A stretch of 64,000 bases of DNA from positions 76,045 to 140,044 of the forward strand of contig JAFLEE010000003.1 of assembly GCA_017302015.1 (NCBI GenBank). Direction: 5' to 3'. The notes under the pieces are model-generated. The model was not told where the DNA came from. It searched no databases and saw nothing but the letters and a program-made list of their open reading frames with translations. The stretch's first letter is position 1, and each line of letters begins with the position of its first letter. The position numbers and the translations under genes were made by a program. This document shows, one piece after another, positions 51,254 through 60,120 of the stretch. This DNA comes from Spirochaetota bacterium (GTDB lineage: Bacteria; Spirochaetota; UBA12135; COTS27; JAFLEE01).

Positions 51254-52030
51254 ATGCGACTGCGTTTTCCTTCGTGGGTCCTGGCGTTCGCCATCGTCTT
51301 CCTCTACGCGCCCCTGGCGATCCTCAGTTTTTATTCGTTCAACGCCGCCTCCGGCGACGCGTGGACGGGCTTTTCGTTGCGCTGGTACCGGGAACTCTTC
51401 GGCAATAGCCCCGATCTCTGGCGTTCGTTCGGCAATACCGTCCTCATCGCCCTGGGGGCGGGGGCGTTCGCCACGCTCCTGGGCACCGCCGGGGCCATCG
51501 GCATGCGTTGGACGCGCAGCCGCCTGCGCAAGCTCATCGAAGGCCTCTCCTTCCTCCCCATGGTGACCCCCGAGATCATCATCGGGGTCTCCCTCCTGCT
51601 GCTCTTCGCCGGCCTGGGCGTGCCGCTTTCCCTCTTCACCGTCTTCCTCGCCCACGTCACCTTCTGCCTGCCCTTCACCTGGCTCATCGTCACCGCCCGC
51701 CTGCAGGAGTTCGACGCCTCGGTCTTGGAGGCCGCCCGCGATCTGGGGGCCAACGAATGGCAGACCCTCGTGCGGGTGATCCTGCCCATCGCGCGCCCCG
51801 GCATCCTTTCCGCCTTCCTCATGGCCGTGACCCTCTCGATGGAGGATTTCGTCATCACGTTCTTCGTCTCGGGGCCGGGGTCCTCGACCCTGGCCGTGCA
51901 CGTCTACGGGATGATGCGCCTGGGGGTCACCCCCGTCATCAACGCCCTTTCCGTCCTCCTGCTGGCCGGCACGGTGGTCTTGGCTTATTTCACGCGGCGG
52001 ATGGTGGCGAATTTGGGCCGCAACGGGTAG
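51254..52030 (+). CDS. potC: Spermidine/putrescine ABC transporter permease PotC
   Basis: 258 residues, about six helices, beginning FPSWVLAFAIVFLYAPLAILSFYSFN as in PotC; the EAA loop is VLEAARDLGANEWQTLVRVILPIARPGILSAF. Partner permease of PotB. It lies 9 bases after tonB. The separation from potA-potB is described as a finding. Confidence 0.9.
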   Translation: MRLRFPSWVLAFAIVFLYAPLAILSFYSFNAASGDAWTGFSLRWYRELFGNSPDLWRSFGNTVLIALGAGAFATLLGTAGAIGMRWTRSRLRKLIEGLSFLPMVTPEIIIGVSLLLLFAGLGVPLSLFTVFLAHVTFCLPFTWLIVTARLQEFDASVLEAARDLGANEWQTLVRVILPIARPGILSAFLMAVTLSMEDFVITFFVSGPGSSTLAVHVYGMMRLGVTPVINALSVLLLAGTVVLAYFTRRMVANLGRNG

Positions 52031-52143
52031 GAGGGGGGATTTTTCCCCGTCCTCATCCTAGAATTCTCCGTGGAATTCCGGGAGGCCTCCCCTGGCCCCG
52101 GGTTTCAAGCCCCCGGCCCCGGGCCGGGGCCCAGGAGCCCCCG

Positions 52144-53175
52144 ATGAAACGAAGCCGACCTTGGATCCTCCTGCTCCTCGCCTTCGCCCTGGTGGGCAGT
52201 TGCGGGAAGGAAGTGCCCACGCTCTACGTCTACAATTTCACGGTCTACATGCCGTCGGAGGTGCTGCGGGCCTTCGAGAAGAAATACGGCGTGCGGGTGG
52301 TCTACGAGGAATACACCACCAACGAGGAGATGCTGACCAAACTCCAGTCCGGCGCCGCGGGCTACGACGTGGTGTTCCCCAGCGGCGACCACGTCTCGAT
52401 CATGGCCAAACTCGGGCTCTTGGAGCCCCTGGACAAAACCCAACTCGGGAATTTCAGCAATCTCGACGCCGGGGTGCTCTCGCGCATCCGCTTCGATCCC
52501 GGCAACCGCTACAGCATGCCCTATCTCATGGGCGCCGCGGGCATCGCGGTGAACAAGGCCAAGGTCAAGGCCTTCGAGCCCAGTTTCACGGTCTTCGACC
52601 GCGCCGATCTCAAGGGCCGCATGACCCTCCTCGACGACATGCGCGAGATCCTGGGCGCGGCGCTGCGGCTCAAGGGCCATAGCGTGAACACGACCAACGA
52701 GGCCGAACTCCTTGCGGCCAAAAAGACGGTGATGGGGTGGAAGAAGAATATCCAGCGCTTCGACGCCGAGAGCTTCGGCAAGGCCTTCGCCGCCGGCGAG
52801 TTCTGGGTCGTCAGCGGCTACGCCGAGAACGTGTGGAAGGCCCTCGAGGGCAACGAACCCATGAAATCCAACACCGTCTTCTTCCTCCCCCGGGAAGGGG
52901 GCTCGATGTACATGGACAATATGGTGATCCTCAAGTCCTCCCGCCACAAGGAATTGGCCCACCGCTTCCTCCAGTTCGTCCACGAGCCGGAGGTCTACGC
53001 CCGCATCGCCATGCATTTCCAACTCCCCTCGGTCAACCGGGCGGCCGACCGCTTCATCACCAATACCCCCCATTACCGGCTCTCCGACCTGGACCGCTTC
53101 GAGTTCAAGGAGGATCTCGGGCCGGCAGTGGAGCGTTATAACCGCATCTGGCAGGAAATCCGCGTCGAAAATTGA
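52144..53175 (+). CDS. potD: Polyamine ABC transporter substrate-binding lipoprotein PotD
   Basis: 343 residues, lipobox VGSC (Cys near 20). The PotD/PotF-like fold shows TLYVYNFTVYMPSEVLRAFEKKYGVRVVYEEYTTNEEMLTKLQSGAAGYDVVFPSGDHVSIM, and VSGYAENVWKALEGNEPM. The binding protein delivers spermidine or putrescine to PotBC. Its gap to potC (113 bp) includes a weak GGGG-ATTTTT-CCCC hairpin and a TAGAAT (52059-52064) with no -35; a separate promoter is possible. Confidence 0.88.
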   Translation: MKRSRPWILLLLAFALVGSCGKEVPTLYVYNFTVYMPSEVLRAFEKKYGVRVVYEEYTTNEEMLTKLQSGAAGYDVVFPSGDHVSIMAKLGLLEPLDKTQLGNFSNLDAGVLSRIRFDPGNRYSMPYLMGAAGIAVNKAKVKAFEPSFTVFDRADLKGRMTLLDDMREILGAALRLKGHSVNTTNEAELLAAKKTVMGWKKNIQRFDAESFGKAFAAGEFWVVSGYAENVWKALEGNEPMKSNTVFFLPREGGSMYMDNMVILKSSRHKELAHRFLQFVHEPEVYARIAMHFQLPSVNRAADRFITNTPHYRLSDLDRFEFKEDLGPAVERYNRIWQEIRVEN

Positions 53176-53182
53176 GGCACCC

Positions 53183-54877
53183 ATGAAAAAGCCGCTTGCG
53201 GTCCGATGGCCGCGAACCCCCTTCCTTCTCCTGGCGGCGCTCTGCGTCCTCGGGGGGCTTTCTTCCTGCCGCGCCCGGGTGGAGAAAAAGGACACGCTTC
53301 GGCTCTCCGTGGTCCGCGCCCCGGGCTCGCTCATCGACCGGGAGGGGCTGGCCTGCGGGGGCCCCGCGCTGCATTCCCTCGTCCAGGAGACGCTCCTCGA
53401 CTACGGGGAGAACGACCAGGAGCCCGCGCCGCGGCTCGCCCGCCGCTGGGAGGCGGACGACGACCGGATGACCTGCTCCTTCCTCCTCGATGAGATGGCC
53501 CAATGGTCCGACGGCACGCCCCTGACCGCCGCCGACGTGGCGTTCACCTTCCAGGCCGTGCTCGACCCCTCCAACCGCTCCTTCGACGGGGCGCGCGCCC
53601 TCCTCGGCGCGGTGGATTGGTACCGGGCCGAAGACGCCCACCGCTTCCGCATCCGCATGAAGCATCCCCATTACGCCAACCTCATGAAGGCGGGCAGCGT
53701 GGCGATCTTTCCCCGGCACGTCTACGGGAAGGCGAAGGGCGCGTTCACCGGCGAGGCCAATGCGCCGCTGGTGGGCTCCGGGCCCTATGTCCTCGTGACC
53801 AACGAGGGCAGCGGTTGGATCCTGCGGAAAGACGGCGACTATTGGGCCCAATCGAACAATCGGGTGCCCCACCTGAAGGATTTCTACGTCTTCGACCGCC
53901 TCGTCATCCGGTCGGCCAAGGACGATTCCCACGCCGCCGACCTCTTCCGGAAGGGCGAATTGGACCTCCTGGAGTTCTCGGGCAAGCCCTTCGAACGCCT
54001 GGAGAAGGCGAAGGCCTGGACCTGGACGAACACCAACGTGGTCCGCCTGGAACGGGAGGCGCCCCGCCTGGGGTGTTGGGACGGGGTGGCCCTCAACCTC
54101 CGCAAGGGCCCGCTGCGCGACCTCCATTTCCGAAAGGCGGTCCAACTCCTCCTCCACCGGGAACGCATGGCGGCCAAACTCTACCGCAACCGGTTCGAGC
54201 CGGCATCGGGCCCATTGGCCGGGCTCGCCGAATATCCGAGCGCGGCGGTCCCGGTCGCCTACGACCCCGACGGGGCCCGCCGCCTGCTCGCCGCCCTGGG
54301 TTATACGAAGACCAATAAGGGGGTGCTCGAGCGGGAACTCCTGGAGCGCGACGGGAAGCGCACCATGGAGCGCGCCTCGGTGGAACTCCTCCTCGAATCC
54401 GACGGCGAGAACCGCTGGGCGACCCTCTTCCGGGAGGACGCCCTGAAGGCTGGGGTGGAGATCCGCCTGAAGACCCTCGACTGGGCGGCCTGCCGCAAAC
54501 GGCTCGAGGAGGGGAAGTTCGAGGCCTGCCACTTCGTCTGGGAGGGCGGGCTCCTCCCCCAACCCGGCCTCCTCTTCTGCGGGCCCGGCGCCCGAGCGGC
54601 CGGTCCCTTTAATTTCGGGGGCCTGGATGATTTTGAGGTCAACCGCCTCGTGCGCGAGGGCGAAGAATGCGCCAATGCGGAGGTCCGGCGTGCCATCTAC
54701 CGCGACCTCGAAAAAAGGATTCTCGAAATCCAGCCGGTCCTCTTCCTGTTGACTCCCCGCCGGCAGGTCTTGGCCTATTACAAGCAGCGCCTCGCCCCCG
54801 CCGACCCTCCCTTCGTGAAGGAGTTCGGCTACGGGGTCCAGATCCCCTTCTGGAACCGCTGGACGCCGGTGCCCTGA
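53183..54877 (+). CDS. Family 5 extracellular solute-binding lipoprotein (peptide/nickel type)
   Basis: 564 residues with lipobox LSSC (Cys near 29). The SBP_bac_5 fold: LTAADVAFTFQAVLDPSN, LVGSGPYVLVTNEGSGWILRKDGDYW, LNLRKGPLRDLHFRKAVQLLLHRERMAAKLYR and the C-terminal hinge. Usually binds oligopeptides, nickel or related ligands for ABC import. No permease or ATPase is adjacent. It starts 7 bases after potD. Confidence 0.85.
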   Translation: MKKPLAVRWPRTPFLLLAALCVLGGLSSCRARVEKKDTLRLSVVRAPGSLIDREGLACGGPALHSLVQETLLDYGENDQEPAPRLARRWEADDDRMTCSFLLDEMAQWSDGTPLTAADVAFTFQAVLDPSNRSFDGARALLGAVDWYRAEDAHRFRIRMKHPHYANLMKAGSVAIFPRHVYGKAKGAFTGEANAPLVGSGPYVLVTNEGSGWILRKDGDYWAQSNNRVPHLKDFYVFDRLVIRSAKDDSHAADLFRKGELDLLEFSGKPFERLEKAKAWTWTNTNVVRLEREAPRLGCWDGVALNLRKGPLRDLHFRKAVQLLLHRERMAAKLYRNRFEPASGPLAGLAEYPSAAVPVAYDPDGARRLLAALGYTKTNKGVLERELLERDGKRTMERASVELLLESDGENRWATLFREDALKAGVEIRLKTLDWAACRKRLEEGKFEACHFVWEGGLLPQPGLLFCGPGARAAGPFNFGGLDDFEVNRLVREGEECANAEVRRAIYRDLEKRILEIQPVLFLLTPRRQVLAYYKQRLAPADPPFVKEFGYGVQIPFWNRWTPVP

Positions 54878-54879
54878 AG

Positions 54880-55587
54880 ATGCGCCTCTACATCATCCGC
54901 CACGGGGATCCCGACTACGCCATCGACCATCTGACGGAAGCCGGGAAGCGGGAAGCCGCCGCCCTGGCGGAGCGCCTCGCCGGGGAAGGGCTCACCCACC
55001 TGTTTTCTTCCCCCCTCGGCCGCGCCCGGGCGACCCTCGCCTATACCGCCGCCAAACTCGGGATGGAGGGCGAGATCCTCCCCTGGACGAAGGAACTTTC
55101 CCTGAACGCGGCCCCGCCGGGAAAACCCCACTCCGCCGCCTGGGATGTGCCGGGGGAAACGATCCGCAGCCGCCCCATCCTGGAACCCCGCTGGCGCAAC
55201 CGGCCACGGGCCATCCAGGGGTCCGATGGGAAAAATCTCAAGGCGGTCTGGGCCGGCGTGCGCCGGGAATCCGACGCGTTCCTCGCCCGGTTCGGCTACG
55301 TCCGCGAAACGGGAACCTACCGTATCCAAGAGGCCAATCGCCACCGCTTGGCGATTTTCTGCCACGGGGGCTTCGGCCTGACCTGGCTGGCCCATCTCCT
55401 CGACCTGCCCCTGGCCTGGGTCTATTCCGGCTTTTTCCTTCCGCCGACTTCCGTCACCACGATCCTTTTCGACGAGCGTTCGAGCGACCGCGCGGTGCCG
55501 AGGTGCCTCGGCTTGGGGGATATTTCCCATCTCCACATGGCCGGGCTCCCCATGTCGACGTCGGGCATCAAGGCGAACGCCGACTAG
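54880..55587 (+). CDS. Histidine phosphatase family protein
   Basis: 235 residues. Catalytic RHG near residue 7 (IIRHGDPDYAIDHLTEAGKREA), SSPLGRARATL, and the second catalytic His in FCHGGFGLTWLAHLLDLP. Phosphoglycerate-mutase-like fold; the substrate cannot be told. It starts 2 bases after the preceding stop and converges with the LacI gene. Confidence 0.88.
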   Translation: MRLYIIRHGDPDYAIDHLTEAGKREAAALAERLAGEGLTHLFSSPLGRARATLAYTAAKLGMEGEILPWTKELSLNAAPPGKPHSAAWDVPGETIRSRPILEPRWRNRPRAIQGSDGKNLKAVWAGVRRESDAFLARFGYVRETGTYRIQEANRHRLAIFCHGGFGLTWLAHLLDLPLAWVYSGFFLPPTSVTTILFDERSSDRAVPRCLGLGDISHLHMAGLPMSTSGIKANAD

Positions 55588-55607
55588 GCGGCGGCCCGCG
55601 CCGAAGC

Positions 55608-56645
55608 TCAGGCCTTCCCGACGCTCTCCCTCACCACCAAGTCCACCGGGGTGAGGATCTCCTTGCGAAGGGGCCCCCGCCCCTCCACCAGGTCCACGAG
55701 GAGTTCGGCGGCCTGGCGCCCCATGGCCACCACGTCCTGGCGCACGGTGGTGACCGAGGGGGCGAGGTAGCGGATCTCGGGGCCGTCGCTATAGCCGGTG
55801 AGGGCGTAATCCCCCGGGTAGGCTAGGCCGAGGCGGTGGAGCGCCAGGGCCAGGCTGGCCGCGACGTCGTCGTTGAAGCAGATGAGCGCCGAGGGCGCGC
55901 GGGATGCGCGGATCCACCGGGCGATGGGCGCGGCCTCGAGCTCCGCGAGAGCGGGCGTGAACCGGAAGAGATCGGGGGCCAGGCCTCGCGCCCCGGCCTC
56001 GTGCTCCACGGTGCGCCAGCGAAGACCCTGGGTGCGGGTGCGGAAGGACTCGCCCTCCCGGCCCAGGAGCGGCTCGACGTAGGCGAGGCGGCGGTAGCCG
56101 CGCGCATCGACGAGATGGGCCACCAGGGCCCCCATGCCGCTGGCGTCGTCGCTGCCGACGCAGTGGAGCGCCCGCGCGTCGTAATGGTCGACCCAGACGC
56201 GGGGAAGCTTGCGCCGCGCGAGTTCCTTCTCCACCGCCTCGACCCCGACGAAAAGCAGGCACAGCACGCCGGAAACCTGGAAGGAGACGAGGTCGTCGAC
56301 GGCCTTGACGATGCGCTCGGGCTCGAAGCGGGTGAAGGCCGGCAAGAGGTGGTAATGGGATTCCTCGAGCCGCCATTGGGCGGCCCGCACGAGTTCGGTG
56401 GCGAAGCCGTAATCGAGGTCCCCGATGAGGGCCCCGAAGATGCGCGAGCGCCGGGCGACGAGGTTTCGGGCGAGATTATTGGGCACCCAGCCCATCCCCC
56501 GGGCGCATTTCAGGACCTTTTCCACCGTGTCGGGGCGCACCTTGATGCGCGCATCGGTTCTCCAGCGCTCGGTGAGCACGTTGGAGACGGTGGTGTAGGA
56601 AACCCCCGCCCGCTTGGCGATATCCTTCATGGTGACGGCGGCCAT
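55608..56645 (-). CDS. LacI-family transcriptional regulator
   Basis: 345 residues from ATG 56645 (TMKDIAKRAGVSYTTVSNVLTERW is the HTH). Sensor domain complete (GALIGDLDYGFATELVRAAQWRLEES, WVDHYDARALHCVGSDDASGMGALVAHLVDARG, ALICFNDDVAASLALALHRLG, TTVRQDVVAMGRQAAELLVDLV). It probably regulates the GH4 and/or AraC genes nearby, the usual arrangement for sugar regulators. A longer open frame (56705) lacks conservation. Confidence 0.92.
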   Translation of the reverse strand: MAAVTMKDIAKRAGVSYTTVSNVLTERWRTDARIKVRPDTVEKVLKCARGMGWVPNNLARNLVARRSRIFGALIGDLDYGFATELVRAAQWRLEESHYHLLPAFTRFEPERIVKAVDDLVSFQVSGVLCLLFVGVEAVEKELARRKLPRVWVDHYDARALHCVGSDDASGMGALVAHLVDARGYRRLAYVEPLLGREGESFRTRTQGLRWRTVEHEAGARGLAPDLFRFTPALAELEAAPIARWIRASRAPSALICFNDDVAASLALALHRLGLAYPGDYALTGYSDGPEIRYLAPSVTTVRQDVVAMGRQAAELLVDLVEGRGPLRKEILTPVDLVVRESVGKA

Positions 56646-56765
56646 CGGTGATACGTATTTTATCGTGCTGGCGGCCCGGTGGCGTGTCGGCCCGGTTTGA
56701 GCCACGGGTCCGAAGACAGGCGGAAAAGGATCCCTCGGGATCCGACGAAGCCGTGCGGTGGCGGT

Positions 56766-57656
56766 TTAGTCCGTGGCGTAGGGGGAGGGGTCGGAAGCCC
56801 GAACCGTCTTCTCCCCCTCCTCCATCGCCCGGCGGCGCCACGGCCCGCAGGGAATGCCCTTGCGGCGCTTCCACATTTTCATGAACACCGCCCCTTCGCT
56901 GTACCCGCAGGAGCGGGCCACTTCCTCCGTCGTGAGGGCGGTTTCCCGAAGCAATTTCTCCGCCCGGGAAAGGCGGAGGTCCTCCAGGGCCCGGAAGAGG
57001 GTGGTTCCGGTCGTTCGGCGGTAGAGGGCGGAAAGATAGGTGCGCTCCAGGCCGAGGGCTTCGCTGACTTGGGCCACATCGATGGTCAGGGTGTGGTGGC
57101 GGATGAGGAAGGCGGTGGCGGCCTCCACGTGGTTGGAGGCGGATTCCTCCCGGGCGGCGGGACCCGGGAGGGCCGAGAGGAGCTGGTGGAAATGGCCCAG
57201 GGCGCGGAGTTCGTGGCCCATTTCTTTCCCGACGAACTCGCGAATGATCTCCCCGAACGACCTGGCCAAGAGGAGGTTCGGTGCACCGCTGAGCGCGCCT
57301 CCCCGAAGGTAGGGGATCTTCTCCGACAGGCGCGCGATGCCCGGCCCGCCGAAACCGATCCAGGTGTAATGCCAGGGGGCCTGCTCGTCGGCCTGGTACT
57401 CCGCAGGGACCCCGGGGGCGATGAAGAAGAGCCCCCCATTCTCCAATTCCGTGCGTTTTTGCCCCAGGGTGAAGGACCCCCGTCCCCCGAGCACGAGGTG
57501 GATGATGTAGTGGTCGCGCATCCCTAGATAACGGTGGCGGGGGCGGCAGACCTCTTCCCCGGCGTTGCGCAGGTCCACCTCGCTCCAAGCTTGGGTGGTC
57601 GAGTAGCCGCCTCGGTGGGCGCCCAGGTGAGTCCGCGGGAGAAAATTCCAGGCCAT
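56766..57656 (-). CDS. AraC-family transcriptional regulator with cupin-type sensor
   Basis: 296 residues from ATG 57656, GGGGG 4 bases upstream. N-terminal arm with cupin-type sensor (RDHYIIHLVLGGRGSFTLGQKRTELENGGLFFIAPGVPAEYQADEQAPWHYTWIGFGG). C-terminal double HTH: VEAATAFLIRHHTLTIDVAQVSEALGLERTYLSALYRRTTGTTLFRALEDLRLSRAEKLLRETALTTEEVARSCGYSEGAVF. Lies divergent to the GH4 gene and likely regulates it, with oligosaccharide as probable effector. Confidence 0.9.
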   Translation of the reverse strand: MAWNFLPRTHLGAHRGGYSTTQAWSEVDLRNAGEEVCRPRHRYLGMRDHYIIHLVLGGRGSFTLGQKRTELENGGLFFIAPGVPAEYQADEQAPWHYTWIGFGGPGIARLSEKIPYLRGGALSGAPNLLLARSFGEIIREFVGKEMGHELRALGHFHQLLSALPGPAAREESASNHVEAATAFLIRHHTLTIDVAQVSEALGLERTYLSALYRRTTGTTLFRALEDLRLSRAEKLLRETALTTEEVARSCGYSEGAVFMKMWKRRKGIPCGPWRRRAMEEGEKTVRASDPSPYATD

Positions 57657-57667
57657 GAGACCCCCAG

Positions 57668-57689
57668 AAACAACATAATGACATTGTTT
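57668..57689. promoter_or_regulatory. Dyad in the araC-GH4 divergent region, candidate operator
   Basis: AAACAA (57668-57673) and TTGTTT (57684-57689) form a perfect inverted repeat with a 10-bp centre. TTGTTT could also be a -35 toward GH4 (then CAATAT at 57708-57713, spacing 18). Confidence 0.45.
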
Positions 57690-57768
57690 TCCAACAAAAA
57701 ACAGGTGCAATATGGGGTGGAGTGGCGTAACATCCACATATCAACCTTGATCTTCAGGAGTCATTCCC

Positions 57769-59175
57769 ATGGCCAAAAAAATCGTGATCATCGGCGCCGG
57801 AAGCCTCGGCTTTTCCAGCCGCCTCACCGCCGATATCCTCACCTATGCGGGCACCCGCGACGCCCATTTCGCCCTCGTCGACGTCGACCATGAGCGCCTG
57901 GCATTCGCCGAGCAGATCGCCAAGCGCATCTTCAAGGAGGGCGGCTATAGCGGGGCCACGGTGAGCGCCACCGCCAACCGGGCGGAGGCCCTGCCGGGCG
58001 CCGATTTCGTCATCACCTCGATCCTCGTGGGCGGCTACGAGGCCATCCAACTCGAGATCGACATCGCCAAGAAGTACGGCATCGACCAGTGCATCGGCGA
58101 CACGCTCACCCCGGGGGGCATCATGCGCTGCCTGCGCACGCTGCCCGTGCTGCAGGAGGTGGCCCACGACGTCATGCGCCTCTGCCCCAAGGCCCACGTG
58201 CTCAATTACACCAACCCCATGGGCATGCTGACCCTGGGCATGCTCCAGGCCGAGCCCCGCCTCAAACTGGTGGGCCTCTGCCATAGCGTCCAGGGCACGA
58301 GCCACGAGTGGGCCCGGCGCCTGGGCGTCGAGATGGCCGACGTGAACTACGAGTGCGCCGGCATCAACCACCAGGCCTTCTTCACCCGCTACGAGAAGGA
58401 CGGGGTCGACCTCCTTCCCCGCATCCGCCAATTGGCCGAGAACCCCGAGATCTGGCACGGCGACAGCACGCGCATGGAGTACGTGAAGCATTTCGGCTTC
58501 CCCGTCACCGAGTCCAGCGGGCACGTCTCGGAATACAATTGGTGGTTCCGCAAGAACGCGACCACGGTGGCCCAGTACTGCGACAATAGCAAGAACTCCT
58601 GGAACGGCGGCCACGGCTACATCAAGACCCTCTACGACCGCCCCGAATGGCGCGAGGAGATGCGGAAGCGCGCCTCGTGGGAGAAACCGGTGAAGCTCGA
58701 GCGCTCGGTGGAGTACGGCTCCCAGATCATCAACGCGGTGGTCAGCGGCGAGAAGACCGTCATCTACGGCAACGTCATGAACGGCGGCCTCATCTCGAAC
58801 CTGCCCGCCGACGGGGTGGTGGAAGTCGCGTGCCTCGTGGACCGCAACGGCCTGCAGCCCGTGGCCTACGGCAAACTCCCGCCCCACTTGGCCGCCCTCA
58901 ACCGGGCCCAGATGGCCGTCCAAGAATTGGCCGTGGCCGCCGTGGCGCAGCGGGATCCCGAATTGGTCTTCCAGGCCATGGCGTTCGACCCCCTCACCGC
59001 CATGAGTTGCACCCTCGACCAGATCCGCGCCATGACGCGGGAACTCATGGCCGCCCACAAGAAATGGACCCCGATCATGGAAGGCCGCCTGCCCGGCGAG
59101 AAGCCCCTGATGTTCACGGCGAAGGCCGCGAAGGTCGAGGCGCACCACGACCAGGCGGAAGAGAACATGGGCTAA
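57769..59175 (+). CDS. Glycoside hydrolase family 4 (alpha-galactosidase/glucosidase-like)
   Basis: 468 residues. N-terminal NAD+-binding GAGSLGFSSRL, then family motifs VGGYEAIQLEIDIAKKYGIDQCIGDTLTPGGIMR, VLNYTNPMGML, CHSVQGT (metal-binding Cys), and AGINHQAFF. GH4 enzymes use NAD+ and Mn2+ in a redox-assisted cleavage. CHSV favours MelA/alpha-galactosidase or alpha-glucosidase members rather than the phospho-glycosidases (CNxP), but the substrate is not fixed. GGAG lies 8 bases before the ATG. Confidence 0.9.
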   Translation: MAKKIVIIGAGSLGFSSRLTADILTYAGTRDAHFALVDVDHERLAFAEQIAKRIFKEGGYSGATVSATANRAEALPGADFVITSILVGGYEAIQLEIDIAKKYGIDQCIGDTLTPGGIMRCLRTLPVLQEVAHDVMRLCPKAHVLNYTNPMGMLTLGMLQAEPRLKLVGLCHSVQGTSHEWARRLGVEMADVNYECAGINHQAFFTRYEKDGVDLLPRIRQLAENPEIWHGDSTRMEYVKHFGFPVTESSGHVSEYNWWFRKNATTVAQYCDNSKNSWNGGHGYIKTLYDRPEWREEMRKRASWEKPVKLERSVEYGSQIINAVVSGEKTVIYGNVMNGGLISNLPADGVVEVACLVDRNGLQPVAYGKLPPHLAALNRAQMAVQELAVAAVAQRDPELVFQAMAFDPLTAMSCTLDQIRAMTRELMAAHKKWTPIMEGRLPGEKPLMFTAKAAKVEAHHDQAEENMG

Positions 59176-59226
59176 AGGGCCCCGGGCGCCCCTAGGCGGG
59201 GGCCGCCCGACGGCCCATCGTCGGCC

Positions 59227-60090
59227 TCAGAGCGATTGGGGCCGCACGCTTTCGCGGGTGACGAGGAGCACTTCGGTGCGCACGTGGCGCTTCACGGCGG
59301 GCACTTCGCGCCCCTCGAGCTGGAGTTGCAGGAGGGCCACGGCCTCTTGGCCGAGGCGCTCGGGGAATTGCCGCACGGTGGTCAGCGGGGGCTGGAGGAA
59401 CTGGGTGGAGGGCCAATCGGCGAAGCCCGTGATGCCGTAATCCCGGGGGGCCTCGAGGCCGAGGCGACGCAGGCCCAGGATGAGTTCGGCGGCGGTATAG
59501 TCGTTATAGCAGACGAGGACGGTGTAGAGGGAGGAGGCGCGGATCTCCTTCTGGGCGGCCAAGGAGAGGTGGGAGCACCAGGTATCGGTGTTCTCCTTCG
59601 TCAAGACGCTCGTCTCGAGGTCGCGCCGCGGCCGCACGTAATCGTCGAAGGCCTCGCGGCGGATGCGCGTGGGCACCGGCGCATGGGCCTGCATGTGGTT
59701 CTCGATGAAGACCAGGCGCTTGGCGCCGACGTCGCGCACGAGGTGGTCGAGCAGGCGGCCCATGCCGCGGCGGTCGTCGCTGGCCACGGTATAGCCCGAA
59801 TCTTCGGGGAAATGGTTGATCCAGACGTGGGGCAGGCCGAGCTCGCGCAGGGCGCCGCGGGCGCTGAGGGCCTCCTCGAAGAGCACCACGAGCCAGCCGG
59901 AGACCCGGATGGCGGCGAGCTGCTCGCGGAAGGCCGCCACGTCGAGGCCGCGGGGGGTGGGGAAATAGACGAGGATCGGCAGGCCCTTCTCGGAGAGGCT
60001 GCGGCGCACCGCACGGACGACCTCGGTGACGAAAAAGGCGTCGAGGTCCGAGACGAGGATGCCCACGGGAAGGCCCGGCGTTGCGCTCAT
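59227..60090 (-). CDS. LacI-type sensor domain lacking a DNA-binding domain
   Basis: 287 residues. It starts directly in the sensor fold (GLPVGILVSDLDAFFVTEVVRAVRRSLSEKGLPILVYFP) and contains ASDDRRGMGRLLDHLVRDVGAKRLVFIEN, VLVCYNDYTAAELILGLRRLGLEAPRDYGITGF and the usual end TTVRQFPERLGQEAVALLQLQLEG, but no HTH precedes it. A signal peptide is also absent, so it is not an exported sugar-binding protein. TATAAT at 60104-60099 (minus strand) is so close to the ATG (60090) that the mRNA is probably leaderless, fixing the N-terminus. Confidence 0.8.
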   Translation of the reverse strand: MSATPGLPVGILVSDLDAFFVTEVVRAVRRSLSEKGLPILVYFPTPRGLDVAAFREQLAAIRVSGWLVVLFEEALSARGALRELGLPHVWINHFPEDSGYTVASDDRRGMGRLLDHLVRDVGAKRLVFIENHMQAHAPVPTRIRREAFDDYVRPRRDLETSVLTKENTDTWCSHLSLAAQKEIRASSLYTVLVCYNDYTAAELILGLRRLGLEAPRDYGITGFADWPSTQFLQPPLTTVRQFPERLGQEAVALLQLQLEGREVPAVKRHVRTEVLLVTRESVRPQSL

Positions 60091-60098
60091 GGGCCAGG

Positions 60099-60104
60099 AT
60101 TATA
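60099..60104 (-). promoter_or_regulatory. -10 hexamer of the HTH-less LacI-type gene
   Basis: Perfect TATAAT on the minus strand, 8 bases before the ATG. No confident -35 is present. It leaves no room for a ribosome binding site in the transcript. Confidence 0.55.
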
Positions 60105-60120
60105 GCCTCACTCGGGTTCG

